Source: Bacteroidota bacterium (GTDB lineage: Bacteria > Bacteroidota > Bacteroidia > Chitinophagales > Chitinophagaceae). From it: DNA of 64,000 nt. Below the pieces are notes generated by a model. It was not told the DNA's origin. It ran no database searches and saw nothing but the letters and a program-made list of their open reading frames with translations. Numbering within the stretch: position 1 is the first letter of the stretch; every line of letters begins with the position of its first letter. Of this stretch, positions 9,419 to 19,100 are shown piece after piece. The stretch lies in the NCBI GenBank assembly GCA_018266775.1, contig JAFDZS010000011.1, positions 379,245 through 443,244 on the forward strand, in the 5' to 3' direction. The translations under genes were made by a program, and so were the position numbers.

Positions 9419-9897
9419 ATTTTTCGTTTTAGTTGATGCAAAGATGATAAAAATTGAGTTACAGAAGGAGGTTTAGTTTAATCTGCACATAAGAGCATAA
9501 TTAAAAAAATTATTGCTGCAGGTGATGCATCGCTTACTTTATTTACTTATATACATTTATATTTAATCCGACCACATAGGCACATAGGACACATAGTATG
9601 CTTCGCATTCTTTCTGCCGGAAAGACGGTAAGGCAGAAAGAATGCGCTTCAACACTTTATATACCTATATACTTTATTTACTTTTATACATATCCTGACC
9701 ACATAGGCACATAGGAAACATAGAATGCTTCGCATTTCACTCTTGCTCACAGAGACATGAAGGTACAGCGCATGCACTTCATTACTCTATATACTTATTT
9801 ACTTTATATACTTACTTCGCTCACAGAGGCACTTAGGCACAGAGCATACGCTTCGTCACTTTATATACCTATATACTTTGTTTACTTACATACTTAA
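9419..9897. repeat. Intergenic repeat block A (three degenerate units)
   Basis: This 479-bp gap holds no gene. From about 9530 it is made of imperfect copies of a roughly 80-125 bp unit. Reading the plus strand, a unit runs from a 'ccacataggcacatagg' segment through 'atgcttcgcatt' to an AT-rich tail 'ctttatatacctatatac' and 'tttatttactttta'. Unit starts fall near 9568, 9697 and 9814, and the last tail ends one base before the stop codon of the glycoside hydrolase gene (complement of 9898-9900). The third unit replaces the first segment with 'ctcacagaggcacttagg'. Related blocks occur at 11025-11298, 22490-22530 and 50180-50316. Confidence 0.8.
9604..9646. repeat. 15-bp perfect inverted repeat inside repeat block A
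   Basis: Bases 9604-9618 and 9632-9646 are exact inverse complements, with a 13-base loop. In the corresponding places at 11211-11255 and 50227-50265 the stem is only partly kept. There is no T tract, so it is not a typical terminator. Confidence 0.8.
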
Positions 9898-10962
9898 CTA
9901 CCTCCCCAGCGTTAACCGCCGAATCAACTCCGTTTCCTTTACATCATAAGGTGTTCCGTCTTTACGAAAGATATCATGAAACCAGGGATTGGGTTCAGGG
10001 CTGCCTTCCTTACTGCCCCAGGGAAATATCGTATTGCTTTTTCCGCTTACCAATCCCCAGTTGATGGCACCCACATGACAGCGTTTTAAAATAGGCAGAT
10101 GTGTTTCAAAACGGCTGTTGTTTTTTCTTGCCATATACTCTGTACAAATCACCGGCCGTCCTCTTTTTTGTAAGGTATCGATGGCTTTTTTCATAGAATT
10201 GGTATCCTCATAGTTATGAAAAGTGATCACATCGGAATGTTCCAATTGATATGCATTTAGTTCCGGGTACTCCATAAACCACACGCCTGCTGTTAATGGT
10301 TGGGAAGGACGAACTGCCCACGCCCATTCAAATACTTTTTTCAGTAACGGAAGCGACTTCAAGCCATAACCACTGTTTGCAGGTTCATTATACAGATCCC
10401 ACATTAAAATACGTTTGTCGTTTTTGAATGTAGTGAGCACATCGGTGACATATTGTTTCAGGTATCCCCATTGCGTGGAATCGTTATGCACTGTTTCGCC
10501 GGGGCTTCTTACCCAGCCTGAATTGTGTACACCCGGTTTGGGCGCAGGTTGTAGTCCGGGCTTGGGATCGGGGTTCCAGCAATCATCCAGTATACAAAAC
10601 AAAATTTTGATGTGGTGTTTGGATGCAATGTCAAGAAAGAGGTTCATTCTCTTTTTAAAACCTGTGGCATCCGTTTTCCATGCAAGGTCGTGCAGGTACA
10701 CACGCATTACATTCATGCCGATTTTTTCTGCCCAACCCAGTTCTTTATCAATAGTAGATGCATCGAATGTTGCTGCCTGCCACATTTCCAGTTGATTGAT
10801 GGCTGTACTCGGCAAAAAATCTGCCCCCACCAGCCAGCCCTGTTTTTTATACCATGCATTGGCTTGCGCTGCCGACCATATTTTTTGTTGTGCAGTGGTA
10901 CTGTATACTATTGCAGACAACACCAGTAATAAAAATGTTTTTTTTAAAGAGCAATTCATCAT
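9898..10962 (-). CDS. Secreted glycoside hydrolase (GH5/cellulase-like TIM barrel)
   Basis: The 354-residue enzyme has a signal peptide (MNCSLKKTFLLLVLSAIVYSTTAQ) and a (beta/alpha)8 clan GH-A layout. The probable acid/base is Glu193 in ILMWDLYNEP and the probable nucleophile is Glu275 in VICTEYMAR, both at the ends of strands as the clan requires. Other barrel motifs are MNVMRVYLHDLAW, ILFCILDDCWNP and VITFHNYEDTN. Homologous proteins are usually annotated as cellulase-family or beta-xylanase-like; the true substrate is not evident. It is exported to the periplasm or beyond. Two adjacent Met codons can start it. Its stop codon directly touches repeat block A. Confidence 0.88.
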   Translation of the reverse strand: MMNCSLKKTFLLLVLSAIVYSTTAQQKIWSAAQANAWYKKQGWLVGADFLPSTAINQLEMWQAATFDASTIDKELGWAEKIGMNVMRVYLHDLAWKTDATGFKKRMNLFLDIASKHHIKILFCILDDCWNPDPKPGLQPAPKPGVHNSGWVRSPGETVHNDSTQWGYLKQYVTDVLTTFKNDKRILMWDLYNEPANSGYGLKSLPLLKKVFEWAWAVRPSQPLTAGVWFMEYPELNAYQLEHSDVITFHNYEDTNSMKKAIDTLQKRGRPVICTEYMARKNNSRFETHLPILKRCHVGAINWGLVSGKSNTIFPWGSKEGSPEPNPWFHDIFRKDGTPYDVKETELIRRLTLGR

Positions 10963-11298
10963 AGCAAGGTTTAGATATGTTGATTAAAAAGATTGTCGCA
11001 AAAACGCTGATAATGCTGTGCATTTTGTCTGCCGGTAAGACAGAAAGAAAACGCTTCATCACTTTATATACCTATTTACTTTTTACTTACATTGCTCACA
11101 AAGGCACTAAGGCACAGCAAATACTTCACGTTACTTTATATACCTATATACTTTATTTACTTTTCCCCTAACCCCGACCACATAGGCACACAGGGAACAT
11201 AGAATGCTTCGCATTTTTTTTGCCGGAAAGACGATAAGACAGAAAGAAAATGCATCAACACTTTATATACCTATTTACTTTATTTACTTTTATACTTA
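10963..11298. repeat. Intergenic repeat block B
   Basis: The gap between the glycoside hydrolase start and hutH has no gene. From about 11025 it contains three partial units of the same family as block A: 11025-11090, 11091-11170 ('ctcacaaaggcactaaggca' type) and 11175-11298 (full unit). The final tail includes the hutH stop codon: TAA (complement of 11296-11298) is the first triplet of the repeat tail read on the gene strand. Confidence 0.8.
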
Positions 11299-12798
11299 AA
11301 CCTTATCCAAACTAAAATCCTGCATAAACTGAATAGATTTCATCATATCATCATGCAATACACGGTCTGCATCGTTAAAACTGATTTGCTCCCGAAATGC
11401 TTTGACAATTTTTTCCAGCTTTGCTGAAGTTTGCAGTGGCCGCCTGAATTCCAGTGCCTGTACTGCGGTGAGTAATTCTATCGCCAGCACTTTCTCCACG
11501 TTATCCACCACCCGTTTGCATTTGGTTGCTGCATTGGCGCCCATGCTTACATGATCTTCCTGGTTGTTACTGGAAGAAATGGAATCCACGCTCGCCGGTG
11601 TACACAATTGTTTATTTTCACTCACAATGCCCGCGGCGGTATATTGGGGAATCATAAAGCCGCTGTTCAGCCCGGCATCTTTCACTAAAAATAAAGGCAG
11701 GTTTCTTTGTCCGCTGATAAGCTGGTAAGTACGGCGTTCGCTGATGTTGGCCAGTTCGCTCATCGCAATACTCAAAAAATCAAGGCATAACGCCAACGGT
11801 TGACCGTGAAAATTTCCACCGCTTACCACCAGGTCATCTTCCGGAAAAATATTAGGGTTGTCGGTTACCGAATTGATCTCTTTCAAAAACACACTGAGCA
11901 CATAACCAAACGTATCTTTTGTGGCGCCGTGTACCTGCGGTATACAACGGAAACTGTATGGATCCTGCACCTGCTGTTTTTGTTGTGCAGCAATGGCGCT
12001 ACCCTGTAACAGTGCAGTTAATTGTGCCGCAGTATTCGCCTGGCCTTCGTGCGGCCGTATGGAATGAATATTGGGATGTAAAGGTTCCATCACGCAATCA
12101 AACGCATCAAAGGAAATGGCCGCAATCACATCTGCCCATTGCAGCAAACGCTCAGACTGCATCAGGTTATACATTCCATATGCACTCATAAACTGTGTAC
12201 CATTGATCAGCGCCAACCCTTCCTTGCTTTGCAGTTGAATGGGCTCCCAATTAAACTTGCGCAGTATTGCTGCCGAGGCATGTTTCTTTCCTTCATGCAT
12301 CACTTCTCCCAATCCAATCAGTGGCAAACTTAAATGGGATAATGGCGCAAGGTCGCCTGAAGCGCCCAATGAACCTTGTGTATAAATTACAGGAAACACA
12401 TCGTTGTTGTACATATCCATCAACCGTTTCACCGTATCAATCTGCACACCAGAATGACCGTAGCTTAATGATTTTATTTTCAGCGCCACCATCAGTTTTA
12501 CAATGTCTTTGGGTACTTCTTCTCCCATACCACAGGCATGTGATTGTATCAGGTTGCTTTGCAATTGTTCCAGTTGTGCATTGTCAATCTTTACATTTTG
12601 CAAATAACCAAAGCCGGTATTGATTCCATAATACAATCCTTCCCCGCTGTTTATTTTTTGATCTAAATAATTGCGGCATGCTGTAATGCGGAAATGGGCA
12701 TCAAAAGTGATGGAAACCAACTGATCGAATGTTAGTAAATTCTTTACCTGCTTAAAATTCAAAGGCGTTTTATCTAACGGCAAATAGTTATAACTCAT
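11296..12798 (-). CDS. hutH: Histidine ammonia-lyase
   Basis: This enzyme deaminates L-histidine to urocanate, the first step of histidine breakdown. The product is 500 residues, normal for the family. The Ala146-Ser147-Gly148 triad in GSLGASGDLAPLSHL should cyclise to the MIO electrophile. Other conserved stretches are YGINTGFGYL (the Tyr-containing lid), LINGTQFMSAYG, QDPYSFRCIPQVHGA and NQEDHVSMGANAATKC. It is cytoplasmic and works with hutU, found downstream on the same strand. The stop codon lies inside the tail of an intergenic repeat. Confidence 0.97.
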   Translation of the reverse strand: MSYNYLPLDKTPLNFKQVKNLLTFDQLVSITFDAHFRITACRNYLDQKINSGEGLYYGINTGFGYLQNVKIDNAQLEQLQSNLIQSHACGMGEEVPKDIVKLMVALKIKSLSYGHSGVQIDTVKRLMDMYNNDVFPVIYTQGSLGASGDLAPLSHLSLPLIGLGEVMHEGKKHASAAILRKFNWEPIQLQSKEGLALINGTQFMSAYGMYNLMQSERLLQWADVIAAISFDAFDCVMEPLHPNIHSIRPHEGQANTAAQLTALLQGSAIAAQQKQQVQDPYSFRCIPQVHGATKDTFGYVLSVFLKEINSVTDNPNIFPEDDLVVSGGNFHGQPLALCLDFLSIAMSELANISERRTYQLISGQRNLPLFLVKDAGLNSGFMIPQYTAAGIVSENKQLCTPASVDSISSSNNQEDHVSMGANAATKCKRVVDNVEKVLAIELLTAVQALEFRRPLQTSAKLEKIVKAFREQISFNDADRVLHDDMMKSIQFMQDFSLDKV

Positions 12799-12871
12799 GT
12801 ACTGGCAATTTTTTGGCTAATCGTTTTTTTAGTTTAACTTGTTCAAAAGTAATTAAAAAACCTATCCCATT

Positions 12872-13588
12872 ATGGGCTTATTAGCACTGGCTGTTGCACC
12901 GGGTATTGCCATCTGCATTTTCATTTATTTGAAAGATAAATACAACAGGGAGCCGCTGGGTTTACTACTGTTCAGTTTTGTTTTGGGCATGTGCAGTATT
13001 ATCCCTGCTTTGATGCTGGAAAAAGCTTTCGGCCTCTCACAAAACGAAATGACCACCGCTTCTGCTGTTTCGCTGGCCGTTTTTGCTTATGCAGTGGTGG
13101 CAGTAAGCGAAGAGGGTTCAAAGTTTTTGATGGTGCGGTTGTTCTGTTATCCGCGCAAAGCATTCGATGATCCCTTTGATGGCATTGTATATTCTGTAAT
13201 GGTGAGCATGGGTTTTGCCACACTGGAAAATATTGGTTACGTGATGGAACATGGTGTGGCCACCGGCATTGTACGAATGTTTTTGTCTGTACCGGCACAT
13301 GCCACTTTTGCTATTTTAATGGGCTATCATATCGGCCTTGCTAAATTTGACCCCGCAAGAAGAGGGATGCATTTCTTCCTCGCTATTTTCTGGCCTGTAG
13401 TATTTCATGGCACTTTCGATTTCTTTTTGTTTAAGGCAGATACCTTACTGCATATTGCAGGTGCCCTTGTTTCTTTTATCATCGCCATCCGCTTATCCAA
13501 AAAAGCCATCAGGAAAAAACAAGCCATCTCCAAAGCTTTTATGAGTGGTGTGGATAGTATTACCCAACAGGACAATTCTCTTTTTTAA
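12872..13588 (+). CDS. PrsW-family intramembrane metalloprotease
   Basis: The 238-residue integral membrane protein has about seven hydrophobic segments and the PrsW signature residues: the Glu pair and Lys in VSEEGSKFLM, PFDGIVYSVMVSMGFATLEN, SVPAHATFAILMGY and WPVVFHGTFDFFLF. In Bacillus PrsW cuts the anti-sigma factor RsiW; the family belongs with the CPBP-type glutamic/metal proteases. The substrate here is unknown. The next gene begins 4 bp after its stop, which implies one transcript. The C-terminal tail after residue 205 is charged and cytoplasmic (inference). Confidence 0.88.
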   Translation: MGLLALAVAPGIAICIFIYLKDKYNREPLGLLLFSFVLGMCSIIPALMLEKAFGLSQNEMTTASAVSLAVFAYAVVAVSEEGSKFLMVRLFCYPRKAFDDPFDGIVYSVMVSMGFATLENIGYVMEHGVATGIVRMFLSVPAHATFAILMGYHIGLAKFDPARRGMHFFLAIFWPVVFHGTFDFFLFKADTLLHIAGALVSFIIAIRLSKKAIRKKQAISKAFMSGVDSITQQDNSLF

Positions 13589-13592
13589 TGTT

Positions 13593-14603
13593 ATGAAAAA
13601 ATATGTACTGGTTATCGCTTCCTTTATACTGTTGTCATCATTGTATGCACAGGTTTCCGTACAGGTGTTGGTTTCAGATAAAAAAATATCCATGCGTGGC
13701 CTCAGCGTGGTAAGCAATAAAATTGTTTGGGTTAGCGGAAGCAACGGCACTGTAGGAAAAAGTATTGATGGCGGCACTAACTGGACTTGGATGACGGTGA
13801 AAGGTTACGAGAAAACTGACTTCCGCGACATTGAAGCTTTTGATGCAAAAACGGCCATCATCATGGGCATTGCTGAACCTGCTTATATTTTACGCACTAC
13901 CGATGGCGGACAAAGCTGGACCAAAGTTTTTGAAAACGAAACTAAAGGCATGTTCCTTGATGCAATGGCTTTCTGGAATGAAATGAGCGGCATTGTTGTG
14001 GGCGATCCCATCAATGATAAAATGTTTATCGGCAGAACTTTTGACGGCGGTAAAACATGGAGAACGATTCCCGATGGCAATTTACCTGTTGTTGAGAAAG
14101 GCGAAGCCTGCTTTGCATCCAGCGGTACCAATGTTGCACCACTTTCTTTAAGTGAAGCGGTGTTTGTTACCGGCGGTACCAAATCAAGATTGTTCATTCG
14201 TGATAAAAAAATTGATTTGCCTATTATACAGGGTAAAGAAACCACCGGCGCTAATTCTGTGGCCGTTAAAAAAGTAAAAAAGAAACATACCATTATTGTC
14301 GTGGGCGGCGATTTTACTACAGCAGATTCCACTACACAAAACTGCTGCATTACCAATGATGATGGCGCTACATTTACCGCACCTAAAGAAGCGCCGCATG
14401 GTTACCGCAGTTGCGTAACTTATCTTAAAAAATCATCCTGGATCACCTGCGGATTGAATGGTGTGGATTACAGTACTGATGATGGGGTAACCTGGAAACT
14501 CATCAGCAATACCGGTTTTCATGTATGCAGGAAAGCCAAAAAAGGAGATGCTGTTTTCTTTGCCGGCAATGGAAAGATTGGCAAGCTGGTATATGCACGG
14601 TAA
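13593..14603 (+). CDS. Secreted BNR/Asp-box beta-propeller protein (Ycf48-like)
   Basis: The 336-residue product begins with a signal peptide (MKKYVLVIASFILLSSLYAQ) and contains Asp-box repeats typical of sialidase or Ycf48-like propellers: SIDGGTNWTWM, TTDGGQSWTKVF, TFDGGKTWRTI, and weaker TNDDGATFTA and STDDGVTWKLI. Proteins of this type are often mislabelled oxidoreductase; no nucleotide-binding site is visible. It is probably a periplasmic or surface binding scaffold. The start at 13593 is 4 bp after the PrsW-like gene's stop. The frame is open further upstream, but the signal peptide fixes this start. Confidence 0.85.
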   Translation: MKKYVLVIASFILLSSLYAQVSVQVLVSDKKISMRGLSVVSNKIVWVSGSNGTVGKSIDGGTNWTWMTVKGYEKTDFRDIEAFDAKTAIIMGIAEPAYILRTTDGGQSWTKVFENETKGMFLDAMAFWNEMSGIVVGDPINDKMFIGRTFDGGKTWRTIPDGNLPVVEKGEACFASSGTNVAPLSLSEAVFVTGGTKSRLFIRDKKIDLPIIQGKETTGANSVAVKKVKKKHTIIVVGGDFTTADSTTQNCCITNDDGATFTAPKEAPHGYRSCVTYLKKSSWITCGLNGVDYSTDDGVTWKLISNTGFHVCRKAKKGDAVFFAGNGKIGKLVYAR

Positions 14604-15004
14604 ATAAAAGCCGGTGAAGAATCACCGGCCCTAAGTGGATACTTATAAGAACTACCTATGCAAAACAATTGTGTCCAACGCTGTGTTGTCACCATAAGCA
14701 TTGGAATAATATTGATGGCAGAAACGGGTTTACAGTTGGGCTGAATGCATAATTATTCTACCCAACCTATCAGCAAGCATGTATCACCCTTTCTTTTTTG
14801 AAGATTGAATTGAATTTGTTGTTACTTTCCTATACCAAACGAAAAATTCACCGGCAGAGATGCCTGCATTGCCTGCATTAAAAATTTTCAGCTATTTTTT
14901 TGAGTAACAATAACTTCGGATAACCTGCATAGTGCATACAGCCTTCGGGCAGGTTCATCATGAACCCCGGGCGGCTTCAGTTTTTCAATTTTAAGAAAGG
15001 AAAT
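14604..15004. other. Gene-free 401-bp gap with a hairpin after the propeller gene
   Basis: A perfect 8-bp stem at 14610-14629 lies 7 bp after the propeller gene's stop, without a T tract, and could mark its transcript end. A short palindrome occupies 14952-14966. I see no coding remnant or repeat of the kinds found elsewhere in the window. Confidence 0.5.
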
Positions 15005-15337
15005 TTATTTTTTAAACGCGAAGTACACTGCGCCCAGTACAAGGGCAAAGCTGACCAGGTATTTCCAGTGAAAAGGTTCTTTAAGGTAAAGAATGGCAAA
15101 AACGGCAAACACTACCAGTGTAATTACCTCCTGCGTGATTTTCAGCTGAAAGCCATTGAATCCATTCATGAACCCGGCCCTGTTTGCCGGAACCATCAGG
15201 CAATATTCAAAAAAAGCAATACCCCAGCTGATCAGTATAGCTTTCCATAAAGGCATTTGCGTATCTTTCAAACGGCCATACCATGCAAAAGTCATAAAGA
15301 TGTTGGAAGTGGCGAGGAGAAGGATGGTTCTGTACAT
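15005..15337 (-). CDS. DUF486-family small membrane protein
   Basis: The 110-residue protein has four hydrophobic segments, like a small multidrug-resistance/DMT protein. Recognisable family stretches are LATSNIFMTFAWYGRLKD and FFEYCLMVPANRAG, then a last helix ending in VLGAVYFAFKK. The start at MYRTILLL matches the usual beginning of the family; an in-frame Met eleven codons upstream is less likely. Function is unknown; the fold suggests a transporter or a membrane chaperone (inference). Confidence 0.85.
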   Translation of the reverse strand: MYRTILLLATSNIFMTFAWYGRLKDTQMPLWKAILISWGIAFFEYCLMVPANRAGFMNGFNGFQLKITQEVITLVVFAVFAILYLKEPFHWKYLVSFALVLGAVYFAFKK

Positions 15338-15463
15338 ATTCTGTCTAACTATATTTTTTAAAACCTGCACCTGTTTGGTTGATATTACAGCTGTCTATTC
15401 AGACAAATGTAATTCATACAGTCAATTTATGTTTAAATTTATTTCAGGATCAGAAAAGGCATA

Positions 15464-16015
15464 CTATTTAAGAAATGTTTTTTGATCAATACTGTATACG
15501 GCGGTATACTTTTTATCCAGTATCTTACTAAATCCCCAGTGTTCTTTCCATATACAGGTAATATTCATTTCTTTCTTTTCTTTGTTGTATTGCCAATTGT
15601 ATTTTCTGTTGGATTCTTCAAATGACTTTCCGGTAATATTTTTCACCAACGCAATATCTTCCGCTGGAATAATTTCCTCACGGAATTTTGCAAAAATCCA
15701 TGCACCATCTACCGTAGTATAATCCGTGTTGTTCAGTTCGGCAGTCAGCACTTTAAAATACAAAGGGGTTTTAAGGGTGTTCCTGTAAAAATAGGTATAC
15801 GCTGAATCACGGCTCAATTCAGTGATATTGCTGTTAAATGTACCCGGCTTAACAGTATAGTTCTGCATCCATCTTTCCATAAATCCCTCAATTGATATCG
15901 GTTTTATTGCAGCTAATGATGGCCCGGATTGATATTGTAAATCATTACCAAACCTGGAATTGGTGGTACAGCCAGATAGAATAATCAGCGTAATCAGCAG
16001 GTGGTGTGTTTTCAT
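15464..16015 (-). CDS. Lipoprotein of unknown function
   Basis: The 183-residue protein has a short lipoprotein signal with the lipobox ILSGC at residues 12-16. The mature part mixes beta strands and helices (AYTYFYRNTLKTPLYFKVL, DGAWIFAKFREEIIP, ITCIWKEHWGFSKIL) without any motif I recognise. It is probably anchored in a membrane facing the periplasm. It is about 160 bp from smc and 127 bp from the DUF486 gene, all on the same strand. Confidence 0.75.
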   Translation of the reverse strand: MKTHHLLITLIILSGCTTNSRFGNDLQYQSGPSLAAIKPISIEGFMERWMQNYTVKPGTFNSNITELSRDSAYTYFYRNTLKTPLYFKVLTAELNNTDYTTVDGAWIFAKFREEIIPAEDIALVKNITGKSFEESNRKYNWQYNKEKKEMNITCIWKEHWGFSKILDKKYTAVYSIDQKTFLK

Positions 16016-16129
16016 ATGATGCCATTTAATTGATAATGTATACTTATTTGCTTAGATGAAGCAGGTTTTGCAGCGCAATCAAAAAAATAAGTCATCATAA
16101 AAGTAATTAAAAAATCAGGGCACAAAAAA

Positions 16130-16149
16130 AGCCGCATGTTATAGCGGCT
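16130..16149 (-). terminator. Terminator of smc
   Basis: A 6-bp stem (16130-16135 with 16144-16149) is followed on the minus strand by a run of seven or more T. It lies 27 bp past the smc stop. Confidence 0.7.
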
Positions 16150-16175
16150 ATAAAATTTGTTGCTGCAAATGGTCA

Positions 16176-19100
16176 TCAATTCAAACTTCTGAAATCCACC
16201 GGCACCAGTTTGCTTACACCGGCTTCCTGCATGGTTACACCATAAATCACATCTACCGCACTCATGGTTTGTTTATTATGGGTTACAATGATGAACTGTG
16301 AGTTCTCGCTGAACCTTTTGATCATATTGGTAAACTTGCCTACGTTGGCATCATCCAGCGGCGCATCCACCTCATCTAAAATACAAAACGGGGCAGGTTT
16401 AATTAAGTAGATGGCGAACAGTAAAGCAGTTGCAGTTAACGTTTTTTCTCCTCCGCTTAATTGTCCGATAGATGATGGACGTTTGCCTTTTGGTTTTGCC
16501 ACAATATCAATGCCCGTTTCTGCAAGATTTTCAGGATTTACCAAAACCATATCTGCCGTATCATCTTCAGTAAACAATGCTTTAAATACTTTCTGGAAGT
16601 TATCCCTTACCTGGTTAAACGTATCCAGGAATTGCTGGTTGGCGGTAGCTTCCACTTCCTGGATGGTCAGCATCAAACTGTCTTTTGCCGTTACCAAATC
16701 ATTCTTTTGATCCAGGATAAACTCGTAACGCTTTTTCATTTCAGTGAACGCTTCAATCGCTGTAGGGTTAATCTCCCCGATGTTTTCTAAACGCTTGCGC
16801 ATGCGTTCACTTTTTTCCTGCAGGTCTTCCAGCAGTGTATCTCCTGTACGGGGTTCATCAATGATGGCGTCCAGGTCTACTTTAAATTCCACACTCAGCC
16901 TTTCCTTCATACCCGCCAATTGCAGTTTCAGTTCGGTGAGTTTGTCTTTTATTTCATTCAGTAACGTATCAATACCTTCTTTGGATTTTTGCTTGTGGCG
17001 CAGTTCACTTTCTTTTTCTGCCAAAGCATTTCTAAGATTATAATAAGCCTGGTCTGCTTCGTTCAGTTTACGTTCTTCTGCTTCTTTATTCTGCAGCATG
17101 GTCACCAGCAATGCTTCTACTGATTGTAGTGCAGCAGCAGTTTCCCCAATGCTGGATGCCGCTTCTTTCAACTGCACATTGCTGTTTTCAATTTGTGCCT
17201 GTAAGTCACGCAGCTGGTTACTCTTAAATTCAAATTCCTGTTTTAAAGAAACTACCTTGCTTTGTTGTTTGGTAAACTGCAGGTTGCTGTCGTTAAAACT
17301 TGCCGTTGCAAAATTATATTCCTGTTCGGCAGATGCATAATCCTGTTCAATCAACTGCATTCTTTCATTCAGTTCATCTAATTGCGTATTGAACTTTTCC
17401 AGTTCTTCCCGCGTGCTGGCAATGGCATCGTGATTAGATTGCAGTTGCTGCTCCAGGTCATCTATCCGCCTGCTGCTGGTTTCTTCCTGGTGGTGTAAAT
17501 TCTCCACTTTATTTTGCAGTGCAAATACCTGGTTAGTCAAAGTATTAATATCCTGCTGTGTTTGTTTAATGGCATTTTCCTTCAATTGCTCATTAAATGC
17601 AATCACTTCATTATGGCGGCTCTGGATCGTTTCTTTTAATTGCTGTACCACTGTTTCCTGCGCAGTAATTTCTTCTGCCAGTTTCTCCAGGTTTTTAGCA
17701 CGGCCAATTTTCTTGCCTTCAAACAAACCCACGCTGCCACCGGTTAAGGAGTATTTGCCTTTTACATATTTACCGCTTTTTTCCAGTACCACTGCGCCGT
17801 TACTGTTGCGTAAGGCATCTTCGCTTTCAGCAATGAAAACATTGCCCAGTAAATGTTTGGCCAGATTTGCATATTTACCATCAATCTCCACCACGCTTAA
17901 TGCGGGTATGGTTCCATCGGGCTGGTGTTGCTCTTCAAATGATGTAAATTTATCCTGTAAAAAGAAGTTGGCTTTACCTTTTTTATTTTCGTCCAGTAAA
18001 TGTATCGCCTGCAAACCTTCTTCCAGATTATTTACCACGTAATAGTTCAGGTATGGTTCCAGCACATTTTCCACTGCGGCACGGTATTCTTCTTTCACAT
18101 AAATAATGTCTGACAATAATGGCGCACTGTGGTTCCATCCGGCGTTGTTGTGTAAGAATTTTACGCTTTCAGGATATCCTTCCATCGAATCTATCAGGCT
18201 TTTCAACAGCGCATATTCATTTTTCTTGCTGTCTAACTTCCTGTTTTCTTCTGCCAGTTCCACACGCAAACCTTCCAGTACATTTTGTGTGGCCAGTATT
18301 TGTTCTTTGGTAAATTCATGATGATCCTGTAATTGCTGCAGGTCAGTTTTCTTTTGCTGCAGTTCCTCTTCTCTATCTTTCCTGTCGGCTTCCAGTTGCT
18401 GCAATTGTTGCTGGCGTTGTGCTTTTTCTTCCTGCAGTTGTACAATAGTACGGTGCAGGTTTTGAATGGAAGTATCGGCAACGGCTACCTTCTTTTCCGC
18501 TTCAAACTGGTTGCGTTGTATCGCCTGGTTTTCTCTTCTTAATGTGTCAATGCTGCTGCGTTTTTCATCAAATACTTTACGTTTATCTTCAACGGCATTT
18601 TTCAGTTCATCCAGTTTGCCTTCAAATTCTTCCAGTTTGGCTTCATCGTCTTTAATCTGCAGGCTGGTAAATTCAATGCTTTCTTCCAGGCCTTTCAGTT
18701 GACCGCCTGCTTTTTGTAAAAAATCGTTTAAATTATTTTCTCTTTCTTTCAGGTATTGCAGCCGTTGCGCAGCTAGGTTCTTTTCGCTTTCTTTATTACG
18801 CAGTTCATCCAGCATATCATTAAATGCATGCTGCATGTGCTGTAATGCTTTTTCCTGTTCAATGAAAGATAATTTCTCTGCTTCCAGTGCAGCTTCTTCT
18901 TTTGCAATGGCCGTTTCCAGTTCAATACGTTTATCCACTTCAGCCTGTTGCTGGTGGTTCAGATCGCGGTAAGTGATGTTGAAACCTTCCAGTGCGGCTT
19001 TGGCCAGTTCAATACTGATCTCTTTATATTCCTTCTTGATCTCAAAATATTTCTCTGCTTTCTTCGCCTGGCTTTCGAGGCTTTTCAGCTGGTTGTTGAT

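Noticed and set aside
9530..9897. Possible CRISPR array
   Set aside because: The repeats are long, degenerate and unevenly spaced, spacers are not of constant length and no cas gene is present.
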